DNA from: Cristatella mucedo | Lineage: Eukaryota; Bryozoa; Phylactolaemata; Cristatellidae | Assembly: GCA_009760855.2 (NCBI GenBank) | Contig: WPIO01000007.1 | Coordinates: 5,922,501 to 5,986,500, forward strand | Reading direction: 5' to 3' | Length of the DNA: 64,000 nt | In this document: positions 1-11,790 of the stretch, in pieces | How positions within the stretch are numbered: position 1 is the first letter of the stretch | How the letters are laid out: each line of letters opens with the position of its first letter | Made by a program: the position numbers and the translations under genes | The notes under the pieces: generated by a model | The model's database searches: none | Told to the model about the DNA's origin: nothing | The model's input: the letters and a program-made list of their open reading frames with translations, nothing else

Positions 1-385
1 CGTAAACTGGTTGACAGCGTACCCATATAGTAATTGATAACATACGTAAAGCAAGGAGATGAGTTGTTTACTATACTGGTCTTGAGAGTCTCACGACAAG
101 CAGAGATAGTAAGTTCCCATAGGCACTTCCTCTGACCCCCCCCCTAGCAACCAGCACCATTAAATAAAACTAGTCGACATTTATTTCGAGGCTATGAACT
201 TTAATTAAACTTTGATATCACACCCTTACAAACGGGATGAAATTGACCGGATTGAAGCACTAGCACCGGCCGCATTTGGGTGAGGCAAAAGTACAAAGAA
301 GCCTCCTCATTATTCAAACGTTGATTGAATAGAGCTGTGCAACGAAATATGTAACTGTAAAATACTTCTGGCCACACACCACGAT
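1..385. other. Unassigned left edge
   Basis: AT-rich sequence in which I see no gene. Part of it may be degraded upstream sequence of the hAT transposase fragment that follows, but no reading frame supports that. Confidence 0.3.
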
Positions 386-700
386 TTGGCACTAAAGACA
401 CCACTGGATCTCATGGCTTTCATTTTCAGTTATGGAAAGGATGTGCTCGTTAATTTGGGAATTTCCTTGCAAGCTCTTCTCACAATAGCTGTACCAGTTG
501 CCAGTTTTGAGCTTTTCTTCAGCAAGCTGAAGATAATCCTGTCTTATCTGGGAGCATTAGTGTGGCAGCATCGGCTCTCTGATTTGGCCTTGTTAAGCAT
601 AGAGACAGAAACACTGGAAAATACTGACTTTCAAACTATAATAGACCAGTTTGCTGCGTTCAAGGTCAGAAAAGTTCGCACAAGCAAGTTGAGGCTATGA
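386..700 (+). pseudogene. hAT transposase C-terminal fragment (hATC dimerisation region)
   Basis: A 104-residue open frame whose middle and end read as the C-terminal part of a hAT-type transposase of the kind found in ZMYM/TTF-zinc-finger-like proteins. The visible signature is a LLTIxVxVAS segment followed by SKLKII, then LSDLALLSIE and a basic tail after IIDQFAAFKVRK. The usual serine-phenylalanine of the (E)RxFSKLK motif is altered to LFFSKLK. The N-terminal DNA-binding region and catalytic core are absent upstream, so this is a remnant and not a working gene. The match comes from motif recognition, not a search. Confidence 0.7.
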
Positions 701-1448
701 AAGCTACCTTGTACCTGTACTACAGTTAATATTTTTACTACTGTTAATACAAATTTCTTGACTTGATATGCCTGCTAGCGTGCATTTTTTGCATTTATTC
801 TGTGGTGGAGATATTTTGTAGCAATTTTTGACAAGAAGAGGGGCACCATTTGTAAATGTGTCCCCGGGTGCCGAAAGGTCTCAATACGCCTCTGCGTACG
901 TACGTCAGCCACTTACTTAGAGCTAGACATTGTTTGACTTCCTTTAGGGACGATAAAAGCTGTTTATCGAAGAGTTTTCGAAGTTCCACACACAAATTAT
1001 TCGCATGTGATCCGCCGTTATTGACTCATGAGACTCTGACATCCACGTTGACGACCACTGCAGTTGTCAAGGTCCTTTCATTTCTCGACTGTCTCGAGAA
1101 CTTCGGCTTGATTCAACGCGGCCGTCATGCAAATCATATCTGCGGAAATGTTCTGGATCTCGCAATCCCAAAGGATGTCTCCACCAGTGGCCTTGCTGTG
1201 TGCTTACTGAGCGTCTTCGATCATTGCTCAATCTCATCTACTGTCCCTCTTCCTTCGTATGAGCAGCGCACATTGAGTTCGTCTATTACATCAATAACTT
1301 GAAAGGCATTGATGCATGGTGAACAATGTTTGAATTGTGATGCAGATCTTTTTTAACCGCACCCAGACTCTTTCGACAGCTCTGAAACTCTCATTGATGC
1401 AGTGACCTCGAAACTTAAAAGTGGTCTCGACGAGCATGCTCCCCTATA

Positions 1449-1985
1449 TTATTGACTTTAAGGTTCTGTCACTAAATTTTAGGTCCCTTCATTCTTCGGC
1501 TTCAGCTCAGCTATCAGATCTGCTCTACCACCAGGGCTAAGCATCGTACCAATCGCTTTTCGGAATATAATCGATTACCTATACGTCGTACGAACCTTAA
1601 ATCCTTTGGAGACCGTGCCTTTAGTTCTTATGCTATCAAAGCATGGAACTCAATCCCGACTTCCGCCACGACTTGACTCCATGACTTAACCACATTTAAA
1701 AAGAAACTTAAAACGCATCTATATATCACAGCATTTAGTGGGTCCACGCGATTTTTCCTTTGTGTGCTTATGCATCCTGACACTGTGCATGCTGCCACTA
1801 ATCATATTTGCATGCTGACCCTGTGCATGTCACCCCTAACCATGTTCTTTTTCTGTTACTGAGCATAACCATTCGATCGTGCTTCCTTTGCAGCAAATGT
1901 AATGTGCCTAGAAAGAGATTGAGTTCTCTGACAGTGCTATATCAAATTTATTATTATTGCTATTACTATATTCTGCCAGGGTACA
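1449..1985 (+). mobile_element. LINE-A 3' fragment inserted in LINE-B
   Basis: Carries the LINE-A terminal domain and 3' untranslated region (TTTTAGGTCCCTTCATTCT and TGCATGCTGACCCTGTGCAT blocks shared with many other copies here). It ends in a degenerate ATT tail near 1965. The LINE-B sequence breaks off at about 1449 and resumes at about 1985, as judged against the uninterrupted LINE-B copy at 28640-30030, so the LINE-A insertion is younger than its host. Confidence 0.7.
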
Positions 1986-2449
1986 GAATCATTGAGATTG
2001 CTTTCATTTTGCCAAAAAATTTCAAAATATGTGTCATGCAAAGCACAGGCTTGAAGACCGCTTATGAAAGTCTGGGTCCGATGCCGCCGATCTAGACAGT
2101 CCCAAAGACTTCTTTCGTGTTTACACACGGAAGGTTAAAGAAGCCAGGGCATCTTTTTTCACTCGAAGAGTGAATCCCCGCCAGTCAGACCCACGACAAG
2201 TTTACTTAGACAGTTATTTATTTACTTGAAAACTCTAAGCCGTATCACTGCCCGGATATTAACTGTTCGGCTGATAAGTTATCCGCCTTTTTCATTGACA
2301 AAGCTAAGCATATTCGAGCCTTCACAGCTCCGACTGAAGCAAGTGCTTCCTTGCGAAATTTTCCAGGGTTTCTGTATGCGAAGTGGCTGCTCTAAGAAAG
2401 TCTAATAAAAAGAGCTCAATTCTCTTGAAGGCCCTAGAAATACAATCCA

Positions 2450-2595
2450 CCTGTATAACTCCTTAAGAGAACTGTATCTCTGTTCAGGTGGTTCATATAC
2501 ACCACAGGGCTAAAGCCCATGACCTGGGTCATCAAATCCATTCATCTTGATCTTGGTCGGGGCGAGCACCTGAACTGCTGGGCCAAACCAGCGAG
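2450..2595 (-). mobile_element. SINE-A copy, minus strand
   Basis: Reverse complement of the SINE-A consensus: GCTGGTTTGGYCCAG head, GTGCTCGCCCCGACCAAG centre and TCTCTTAAG tail. It lies inside LINE-B copy 1. It is the only SINE-A in the window that I found on the minus strand. Confidence 0.7.
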
Positions 2596-4300
2596 ACGCG
2601 AACCCTTCTGTGATCTTCGACTGCGGAAAACTTACTCCAGCCATAACTCAGGCTCTTAATGCTTCACTGGATAACGAGGTTGTTTAAAATTCTATCAAAT
2701 CGGCCATCGTTTGACCAATACCTAGCGAGCCTGGATCAGATTCTGATATCTTTGTCAACTGCCACCCACTTTCCCTTCTTCCTTTTTCTCAAAAAGTCTC
2801 GCAAAACTGCCGCTAAGACGCTTGTAGAACACATTGAGTAGCATGACTTGTCAGAAAGTTACAGTCGGGGCTCAAGCTTCCAGTGAAATCCACTGAAATT
2901 CTCTCTCATCCGTACGACGTATGGCATCCTAAGCAGCAACGATGACTGTAAGGATACTGCCCTTGTACGGCTCGATCGAGTGACTGCGGTTGACACTGTT
3001 GATCACGTGATTACACATGAGGTATTGACAACAACGCACGGTGTGGCAGTCGAGGCACTGGGCTTAGTTTCAATCGTACTAGTCCGATCGTGTTCAATAT
3101 GCTTCGTGGTAATCGCGTATCCTCCAGCAGACTTTTCACCCGTGGAGCTCCACATGTGGTCCGTCACGTGGTCAGCCCTCGGTCCTTGGCTGTCCTCTAT
3201 TTATACCCAGACTGCGGGAAAAGTGATTCGGGCCCCTGCGATCGGCTATCACTCCTATGCTGACGATGCCCAGCTGCCACTGTCATTAAAACTATTGGTA
3301 TCCACGGCAGTGACCGATAATGAAATGCGTCCCATGCATACGTACGATCCTGGATGTCGACCAATATTCGTTTACTAAATTATGATAAAAACAAACTCCT
3401 ACTCATAGGACCACCCAAGCATGCGGCTGGACTTGGAAACATTGCTATTCTGAATGGTGATACTGTCGTGCGACCATCATCATGCATTTGAAATTTGGGT
3501 GGCCTCATTGGTAATAGCTCGAAGTTTAAAAGCTTCATTAAGATGACTGCTTCCGAAGCTAGCCACCACGTCCGATTCATTTCTAGGATTATGGACTGTC
3601 TACCACTGTGGCTTGCAGAAAACGAGCTAGCTCCTGGTTGTGTCTCGGCTAGATTATTGTAACTCCATTTTGGTTGGTCTTCCAAAAAACGCCAGGAGGA
3701 AGCTGGTGGTGAATATGGCTGCAAGGCTAGTTTGAAAATCCCAGAGGTTTGACTATGTGTCTCCTTTGCTGAAGGAGCTTCGGTGGCTTCCGGTCGATGA
3801 ACGGATACAGAGCAAAGTTCTTACGCTGACCCACAAGGCTCACCGCGGCTTGGCTACTTCATACCTAGCTGAACTGCTGCACCCGGTTCAACCTCCTCGT
3901 GCCCTCATGTCCTGTATGGACAATAAATTAGCCGCTCTGTCCCTCCGCTTAAAGACCACTAGCGATAGAAGCTTTTGCTCTGCAGGTCCTAGACTGTGGA
4001 ACTCACATCCAAAATTCTTACTCGATATCTACTCTCCTGCTGCCGAATGTGGCACGTGGTTTCTAGCCTTCCTGAGCTGTTACTTCTATATTACTCCCTA
4101 CCTCAACTGCTCTTCTGACTCTGCTATGTTTCTCACTCTCTCTTTGCTGCGTGAGATGAAGTATACTGGCTACCAAATGCTTGCGGAAAGCCGCTTAGGT
4201 TGTGAGTGCGCTATGCAAAACTCTCCTGTATCTCGAAAGCTCACTTAGTATTTGTGGCTTTGTGAAATTACAGACGGAGATACATTATATTCAATCCCTC

Positions 4301-5384
4301 GTTGACCTAGATTTTAGTTAATATGCTCCCAAAACTTGTAACTCCCCCTCCCCCGAGTTACAACACGTCCAGCTTTGAAAAAAACTGCAAACCTACCTGT
4401 TACCTAAAAACCTTGCTCTGACCGAGAGAATTGTCCTTTTTTGGCGGTGGATTATGGAACTGAACATGATGGAACTAAAGGCAACTGGGATATTTTCCTA
4501 TACAGAACCCCAGTCGATATTATTTTGGCTGTGTGCGTTGCTTACCTGTCCATGTACGAGTGAGTTTTGCTGACCGGGTGTCCTACTAACCAACAGCTAC
4601 GAGCTTCGCATTTGCTTTTGCATGTTTTTAGCATAATAATTGTGTGCTTTTGCATGCTTGCCCAAACTGGATATCTACTTTGTCGTTAACTATTGATCAT
4701 GACTTCTCTTACAGCGAGTTGTTAAGCAAGAGAATAGAGTTAAACTTAAACTTAACTTCATGTTATTAGTATTACTTCAATTAAAATTCTGTCAAATTCT
4801 TCGTGCAATATCTCCAACAATAGCTCTTGGCTGACAGTTACATTTATCCAATTAAATAATTTTAAGATCAACCTAACTGTTATGTGCAAATGTAGTGTCA
4901 CTTAGTAAGTGGTAAGCAACTTTGAAATTGGCTTGACCATAATATCCCCTGTAGCCTCTGAATGGAATCTTGATTTTCTTTTCAAAAATGACCCTCTTCA
5001 AGACGACTACCCCAGCATCACAACGAAATCTATAAACCTTAAACCGAGTAACATTTCAATGACTTTAGTGTACCTGAAGAAGTGAATGCCGCTAAGCTGA
5101 TCCACGAATACGTAGCATTTCATCCAGACTTTTCTAATTCTTTTTTCGAAGGTGCAACCCTGTTGAGTAACGGACATTTTCAGACGATGCGAAACTCAGC
5201 AGATAGGCTTTTCTGGTGTGAACACCTTTCAAGCACTAGGTGACCACAGCCACTTCTCTGCGATCTTCTCTTGTTTCCAATCAAGCCGCACACTTTTTTC
5301 CAGGTCCTGTTACACACAAACCGGTTCTCTTACTATAGTTGCGTTGCTGTGCCTCTAACCAACCTCAAATAATTTTAATTTCCA
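4301..5384. other. Unassigned intergenic DNA
   Basis: AT-rich sequence with no recognisable gene or repeat boundary. No long open frame lies here. Confidence 0.3.
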
Positions 5385-5480
5385 AATATGTACAATCCCT
5401 AGAAAGAAACTTAGTTCACTTTGAATACTACGAAATGTTATATTATTACCATTATTGTTATTAGTATTATTATTAATGTC
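5385..5480 (+). mobile_element. LINE-A 3' tail fragment
   Basis: A CCTAGAAAGAAACTTAGTTC block followed by a degenerate ATT-repeat tail, matching the extreme 3' end of LINE-A. It abuts, tail to tail, the minus-strand LINE-B end that follows. Confidence 0.55.
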
Positions 5481-5514
5481 TTGGATACTACATCCAATTA
5501 ATTGGATATAGCAT

Positions 5515-5740
5515 GAATGTAATGTAATGTAATGTATCTCCGCCAGTAACTCCACAAAGTCATAAAGACCATGTGGGTGTTACGCAGGAGAGTTTTGTAT
5601 AGCACACTCACAGCCTAAGCGGCTTTCGGTACGCATTCGGTAGCCAACAGACTTCGTCTCACGCAACAAAGAGAAAGTGGGAAGCATAGCAGAGTTAAGA
5701 GAGAAGTTGAGATAGTGAGTAGCATAGAAGTAGCAGTTCA
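5515..5740 (-). mobile_element. LINE-B 3' end, minus strand
   Basis: Begins with a TAATGTAATGTAATGTAT tract, the reverse complement of the ATTACATTACATT tail of LINE-B. It continues through the same 3' untranslated sequence as the + strand copy at 6990-7495. Close identity over about 220 bases makes the assignment firm. Confidence 0.75.
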
Positions 5741-6989
5741 GAAATCGCAATACTATGTATTGCGATTTATATGATGCATTGGTAAACTGAATGTAAAAAT
5801 ATCTTGTAGATCATTGGTGAGAAAGGACAAATAACTTATAAACGTCCGTTTCCCGAGTGATTCGCGTGGCTCTCGCTCCTATGTACCCTCCATAATCATA
5901 TTTTTGTCCTTTTGTTCGCAGTATGCTTCTTTTGCCGAATTCCATAATCAAAGTAATGAAACTGGGCTTGCTGTTCTGGTCGCATGGATGTGCGAAGATC
6001 ACGGTGTCAGTAAAGCTACTAGCTCTCAGTAACCACAACCTCTCCAGCTGGTTAGAAAGTCGTCTCGCGGAGGGTGTGCGTACTGTAAGGTACAACGGTA
6101 TTGAAGATAGAAGGCCTAGAATGCATCTGGGCAATTATCAAGTGACCGAATAACACAAGGGCAAGTGGATATTGGTTTTGTATCTTTTAAGACGTCTTAG
6201 CATTTGACTTCATACTTAGGTATGCAGTTATCATGTCTGCGAATAATTCGTGCTCTGTCTCGATAAAAGGTAAGCCCCCTTCGCTTCCTTTGTTAATCTG
6301 ATTTCGTCTGACCTTCGACCCTGATAGTTGGCTCTATGTGTTTCAGCCGCGCCTTCTACTACTATCTCATTAACGGAAACCTAAGCTATTAGCACGCGTA
6401 TCCTGGGAAAGCATACTTATAAATATAGAGACGAAGACGATATTTACAACAATCGTTCAAAATTTAAAATTGTGTAATTTTGACGCTTTCCTGTTTCATA
6501 AGAAAACTTCCAAGAATTATTAAATTAGGGAACTTTTGAAATTAATAGAATATAATAATGTCCGTGAGAAATGCTGCAATGCAGTCCAATATTTTATTGT
6601 TAAGCCCATCACGATTGAGTGTTCTGAACTGCTGTCCTCCATACAAAATTCAGCGCTAGTAAGCGAAAAGTAGCTAGTAAAGGTCCTCAGTGCTAGACCG
6701 CACTGCCGCAGTGCAACCGAATACTAGCGATATATTCTGTAGTGTAAGAGCAAAATATCTAACCATTACGGAGCACAAGGTACAACTGACTGCCGATCAA
6801 TTCCTGCAGACGGCCTTTAATAAAGTTTAAGCTATAGACTAAGACATTTCAAGCTCCTATTTATCAAAGCTCGGGAATCGCTAATAATGATCTCTAGCAG
6901 CTCTCATAGTCTGACTGGTTTAGTATGCTAGTGGTTCATGAGCGCCTCCTTAAATCAAGGCGGTCGTCAGCCGGTATAATAAAGGAGAC
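5741..6989. other. Unassigned intergenic DNA
   Basis: No gene recognised. Short open frames around 5811-6153 overlap on both strands and show no family resemblance. Confidence 0.3.
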
Positions 6990-7495
6990 CCGCGCTCTAT
7001 AGCAGTCATTCTTACGCTGACCCACAAGGCCCACCACGGCTTGGCTCCTTCGTACCTAGCTGAGCTGCTGCATCAGTTTCAGCCTGTTCGCGCCCTCAGG
7101 TCCTGTGTGGACAATAAATTAGCTGTCCCATTCCTCCGCTTAAAGACAGTTGGCGACAGAAGCTTTAGCTCTGCAGGTCCTAGACTGTGGAACTCGCTTC
7201 CACAATTCTTACGCAACGACATCTACTCTCCAACTGCCAACTATGGCACATCTTTTGCAGCGGTCCTGAACTGGTACTTCTATGCTACTCACTACCTCAA
7301 CTGCTCTCCTGACTCTTCTATGCTTCCCACTTTCTCTTAGTTGCGTGAGACGAAGTCTGTTGGCTACCGAATGCATACCGAAAGCCGCTTAGGCTGTGAG
7401 TGGGCTATACAAAACTCTCCTGCGTAACACCCACGTGGTCTTTATGACTTTGTGGAGTTACTGACGGAGATACATTACATTACATTGGCTAGATA
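6990..7495 (+). mobile_element. LINE-B 3' end (terminal domain, 3' UTR and ACATT tail)
   Basis: Encodes the LINE terminal domain (LTHKAHHGLAPSYLAELLHQ, then DRSFSSAGPRLWNSLP) up to a stop at 7340. The family 3' untranslated region follows and ends in TACATTACATTACATT at about 7480-7495. It is one of the better preserved LINE-B 3' ends and is 5' truncated, as expected of abortive target-primed reverse transcription. Confidence 0.8.
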
Positions 7496-7724
7496 TCCGG
7501 CTTCGCCACCTCATCGGGAGCTAGCGTGCATTACTACCGCGGACTTTCATGACGCTTTCATCGCAGCAGTTTTCCTAGCTGCCGAAAACCGTCGCAGCAC
7601 CAAGCTGGACCTCTTCGGAGCATCGTCCGAAACGTCGGCTTCGCCGGCGTTCAAGTCACCGCCTCTCCGGTCGGCGAGAGACAGGCGAGAGGACTTCGAA
7701 CTTCCGCTCCATCTCGTACGTTGA
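7452..7724 (+). CDS. Hypothetical GC-rich open frame, possible exon
   Basis: A 90-codon open frame whose first part overlaps the LINE-B tail and so is unlikely to be the true start. The GC-rich part from about 7571 is bounded by an acceptor-like TTTCATCGCAG before it and a donor-like GTACGT after it (about 7719). The encoded segment is polar and basic (STKLDLFGASSETSASP, then RSARDRREDFEL), as in a disordered protein region. I do not recognise the family. Base composition unlike the flanks is the main reason to list it; it could be a chance frame. Confidence 0.2.
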   Translation: MELLTEIHYITLARYPASPPHRELACITTADFHDAFIAAVFLAAENRRSTKLDLFGASSETSASPAFKSPPLRSARDRREDFELPLHLVR

Positions 7725-8267
7725 TTGGAATACAGCCATCTCAAACTTGAACATGATTAGTGGGCGTGCCGCGGGGAAAAGCGTATCTTCATTTGCTTTT
7801 GCAAAGAAAATACGGCCGCCGGCGACACATTTCGTTTTTATTCCTGGCATCGTCTGTCCAGTCTTGTCTGCCTGCGATGCGCTGGGTAACATCCAGCAGA
7901 TCCCTTAGCTATGCATGCACACTCTGGCAGACTTTTGAAACACATTGACGCACTTCGAATCGGGACAATGAGTCCTATCCAAAAAAACTGTCACGACATG
8001 CCGACTCACCAATGGTGGCATAGTCGTTACTGCATAACGCTGGTTTAACCTGCAGCGGCTCGAAGAGCCCGGCATCGAGACGCAGCAACACACTGCTACC
8101 AGTCACATGACTCCCCTTGCAGCGCTTTAGCAGATTAGCAAATTAGGTTGACAATCATAAGAGCAGAGAGTCGCCTACATCAACACGATTTAACACAACA
8201 CATCAAGACACTCGACACAAGACACTCGACAGCACGGCTTCGAGGCTCCTAGATTAACTGTCTGTGT
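7725..8267. other. Unassigned intergenic DNA
   Basis: No gene or repeat recognised. Short overlapping open frames occur on both strands without family resemblance. Confidence 0.25.
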
Positions 8268-8345
8268 GTAAATAATAATAATAATAATGCACCTGATAAA
8301 GCGCCCTCAGAGAACTCAATCTCTCTGTGTGCAAATAGGCACCAT
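8268..8345 (-). mobile_element. LINE-A 3' tail, minus strand
   Basis: Starts with an AAT-repeat tract followed by GATAAAGCGCCCTCAGAGAA, the reverse complement of the LINE-A 3' end. Confidence 0.75.
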
Positions 8346-9984
8346 TCAATCGGTTACAGATGATGCCTAAAGCCTGGAATAGACCGGCCATAATTTTTCA
8401 GAAGCACAGCCCATCTTTCCGACTGGAGAGGCTGGAAAAAGTTGGTGATGCAATCTCTGATCTGCTGCTTCCACACACTTTCATCCAACAAGTCTAACTC
8501 CTTCAGCCGGAGATGGCAGAGGCTCAGAATTGGACTTTATAAGACCAATGTTTTGATCATTTTGTTGTGGTTTTTCTGGTTAAGGAAGTATGGCTTTTTC
8601 TCTCATCGGCCGCGTCTGTGCAATTGACATCTGGATCTGCAATATCTTCCTCGCTGTCTACCTTGTTGATCTCACGCGAAGACGGGTGAACCCTCTCCAG
8701 AAGGGTGATGACGGGAAGCTTATAGCAGGGTGTTGCTGGGGCCACGGAGGAAGGAATGTGTGAAAACATGATGGGAGCATGATATGGCCATCTCGATCTT
8801 AAGAAGAGCACACCATACAAAAGCAGCAGTTGCTGTGTGTGGGTCATTCGCGTCAAATTCACGGTATAATAATAACTATAATTATAATAATAATAATAGC
8901 AATAGGGATAAAACGAACGGATAGGCTCTCTTTTCTCTCATGTACCAATCTGTAAAGACACTACAGTTAAGCTTGTCCTGATTCCCTAAAGGCATGCCCA
9001 AGAAAGCTTTGCAGGCTTTCGGAGAGATTTGTCGCTCTCGTCTTGGTAGATTTTCCGTACACCTAGAAAAATATATCTGCTGGTTGCAAAAAAACCTCCT
9101 TACGCCTAATAAATCAATACGGCTATTCACTGCAGTCGTCGCTCGCCACTTCGTGCTTCCACTTTCGCGGATTCACTCCATCGCGGTTTTTTCGAAAAAA
9201 AAAGCATATTCACTATAGCATATTCACTATAGAGTCGGTCAAGATAGTGAAAATGATGCAGCGCGCTCTTGGTTTTCTGAGTCAAATATACATCCCTGCA
9301 TTAAAATAAAAAGCAAAATTAATATGCCTATGGTCTGTAGGTCTATGTATTCGAGCATCCGCCTCATACCCTTCAACGCCAGATGCTGCCGCTCGACCAC
9401 TTAAGTGTGGGCAAGAACTTTTTTCGAAAAATAGGGTGTGGTGAAACCAAGCCAATCAGAGCATGCTGTTCACTGTTTCTACTATCCCAGTGTAAGAACT
9501 GTTTGAGTGCGTGTAACTAAATGTACGCTAGTACTAATACGATAATTTTAACATCTAATGTCTTATTTTCTCTTATTCTGACTGATATATTGATAAAGAC
9601 AAGTGTAATGGTGACTATTACGATGTCGTTTCATATACTGAGGCTAAAAACCATATCTATAGGCTCATGAACAAGTTTTCAATCCCCCAAATACAAAAAT
9701 ATTCGATTTTATAAATAGAATCATACTTCGCGAAAATTCACTAATCGTGGTAGAGTCTGAAACTGATTAACCGCGACAAAGAAGGAACGACTGTATTCTC
9801 TTTCTCTGCAATAACCTAAACTAAAATTATCGTACAAGGCAGCTATACTGTAACACTTACATCGAAACTCTGTAGTTTCATCTTCTCATAACCCTCGTTA
9901 ATTTGGACCACGGACAATGCCTGCTATATTAACAAATCCAACGTCCATAAATGCCTAACAGCAAATAAATAGAATAAGTAAGAG
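8346..9984. other. Unassigned intergenic DNA
   Basis: Contains a minus-strand open frame of 101 codons (8557-8862) with no recognised family, an AAT-rich tract near 8865-8898, and no convincing gene. A decayed DNA transposon is possible but cannot be supported. Confidence 0.25.
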
Positions 9985-10148
9985 CTAATTTAGCAGTCTC
10001 TTTTTTGTAGCTGCAGAAGAGCCTTAAAGACTATCATAGCCGCTTGCAGCGGCAATAAAGGATTGCCCACTCTCAAGGATTTGAACCCACGACCTCGGGA
10101 TGTTTGTCGTGAAGAGCAACCGTCTTACTTAGTGTGCCATCACAGTTC
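9985..10148 (-). mobile_element. SINE-B copy, minus strand
   Basis: Reverse complement of the tRNA-derived SINE-B: a box-B-like GGGTTCAAATCC (read on the minus strand), a GACCTCGGGA block, and the body with GGCAATAAAGGATTGCCCAC. It aligns with the copies at 37992-38158, 46348-46512 and 61934-62099. Confidence 0.75.
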
Positions 10149-10509
10149 ACAAAATTCTTTGTCCTGACCGCAGAAGAAAGTTTCGATCTAAAATGAAAAC
10201 AGCAATTTTTTATATTAAATTTAGTTATACGTATTTCAGAAAAGTTTGTACCCAAGAAAACGATAAATTGAAATATGTTACGTAGTGGTCCTTTTCTTAA
10301 CGAACCATTACAATTGAGAATAGCAATGTGGCCTTATCCTCAGGTCTTGTCACTCCATCATAATTTAAATGCATTTCTCTTAGGCCTTCAATCAAGAAGG
10401 CAATACTCAACAAGATAAACTATATAAACTTCCGCTCAGTCTTCCTATAGCAGTTCCTACCACAAACACTGAAACGAGTAGTGGCTTTAGACCACCTACA
10501 CTATTACAT
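10149..10509. other. Unassigned spacer
   Basis: No recognisable feature. It may include degraded 5' parts of the LINE-A that follows. Confidence 0.25.
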
Positions 10510-11790
10510 CATAATTTCAAGCCTAGCAAGTATGTTTTTGTCAAATTGTACCGCTAATCACTGAAGAGTCAGCACGGCTGCGAGTGCAAAACGACCTTCT
10601 CAGGAATGCAGACCTAGGTATAGTCAAGGCTGGTTCTGCTGGGTCTGTCGATTGCATTTGATGCTATTGGTCATCACGTCCTTCTTTCAGCACCTCTCAT
10701 TGCTCCTGGGAATTACTGGCGCTGCAATGCAATACTTTCGGTCGTATCTCAGTGGGAGACTCCAGAGCATTGACGTAATGAGCTCATTCGAGGAGCTTAT
10801 AAAGTACGAGTAACCCGGGGCTCTGTGGTCGGTCCACTTCTTTTCACAATTTATACTCTCCTTCTTGCTGATGTAATCACCGAGCACGATCCAGGCTTTC
10901 ATTTCTATGCAGAGGACACACAGCTGTACCTTGCCTTGATACGACCCGCTGCTCTGACCCGAATCGTTTAGCCACACCTCGTACGAATTTCAAAAACCAT
11001 TGGAGACCATGCATTTAGTTTCTATGCTCCCAAAGCATGGAACTCACTACCGACGCACGTAACAGCATCCCCTGACATGACGATATTTAAAAAGAAGCTT
11101 AAAACGCATCTGTTTATTAAATAATTCGGTGGGTCTTTGTGATTCATCCTTTGCGTGCATGTACCTGCTAAAATATGCCTGCTGCTGGCGGATGATACCA
11201 CTAATGATTTGGCAATGCTTTCTATACAGCATATGTAAAGTGCTCAGAAAGAGATTCGGTTTTCTGAGATCACTTTACAAATTTATTATTATTATTCTTA
11301 CTATTATTACTATTCTGCCCTGCTCTGCTGACATTCGCACTTGGATGGCAACACACTTTTTTTTAATAGAATTGGGTTACAACCAGCTAACTAGTTTTGG
11401 GCTAATTTAGTGTTTCTCGGAGACTGGAAGTCTTGACCCTCAGAATGGGCTCGGCTGGCATATATCATGCAGCATCTGCACGAAATCTGGTTGTCATGCT
11501 CCAAAGTGACCTCTTACTAGACGATCACATCAGCTCCACTGTCAAGTCTAGCTACTTTTATCTAAGAAACATTGCGAAAATTTGGGCCTGCTTAGACAGG
11601 GGCACCGAATCCAAGGTGGCCCATTTATTTGTGAAATCCCATCTCAACCTTTGGAAAACTGATAACTCTCAGGCCGTCCGGCCTGTGCGATAGGGGCATA
11701 CAGCCGGTGCAAAACGTTCTTGTTCAACTTGCCTGTCGCGGTCCGCTTGATCATCAAAAGTAGATTAGTCCTCTGCCGCCGGTCCGGCCG
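10510..11790 (+). mobile_element. LINE-A fragment (reverse transcriptase region), interrupted by a second LINE-A end
   Basis: About 10840-10940 encodes the RT core segment ([20 protein letters not shown], then FHFYAEDTQLYL). The RT sequence breaks off near 10965 and appears to resume near 11327 with ADIRTWMATHF and then the SSTVKSSYFYLRNIAKIW segment. A LINE-A 3' end with an ATT tail lies between. The simplest reading is one LINE-A fragment with a younger LINE-A 3' end inside it. All frames are broken. Confidence 0.65.
10966..11326 (+). mobile_element. LINE-A 3' end nested in LINE-A
   Basis: Carries the terminal-domain codons (GDHAFSFYAPKAWNSLPT-like) and the AAAGTGCTCAGAAAGAGATT 3' block. 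It ends in an ATT-rich tail at about 11283-11312. Confidence 0.6.

Larger units (their letters stand above)
1000..4300 (+). mobile_element. LINE-B copy 1: decayed non-LTR retrotransposon (Jockey superfamily, CR1/L2-like)
   Basis: Pieces appear in the order expected for one element. About 1070-1300 is the C-terminal end of an APE-type endonuclease (FGLIQ, then NVLDLAIP, then DH). About 1990-2420 is the linker between endonuclease and reverse transcriptase. About 2640-3370 is reverse transcriptase, including YADDAQLPLSL in place of the usual [11 protein letters not shown]. 3757-4248 is the terminal domain, with LRWLPVDERI and SAGPRLWNS. The 3' end carries the family's GGAGATACATTA tail near 4280. 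Stops and frameshifts occur throughout. It is interrupted by a LINE-A 3' end at about 1449-1985 and a minus-strand SINE-A at about 2450-2595. Confidence 0.75.
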
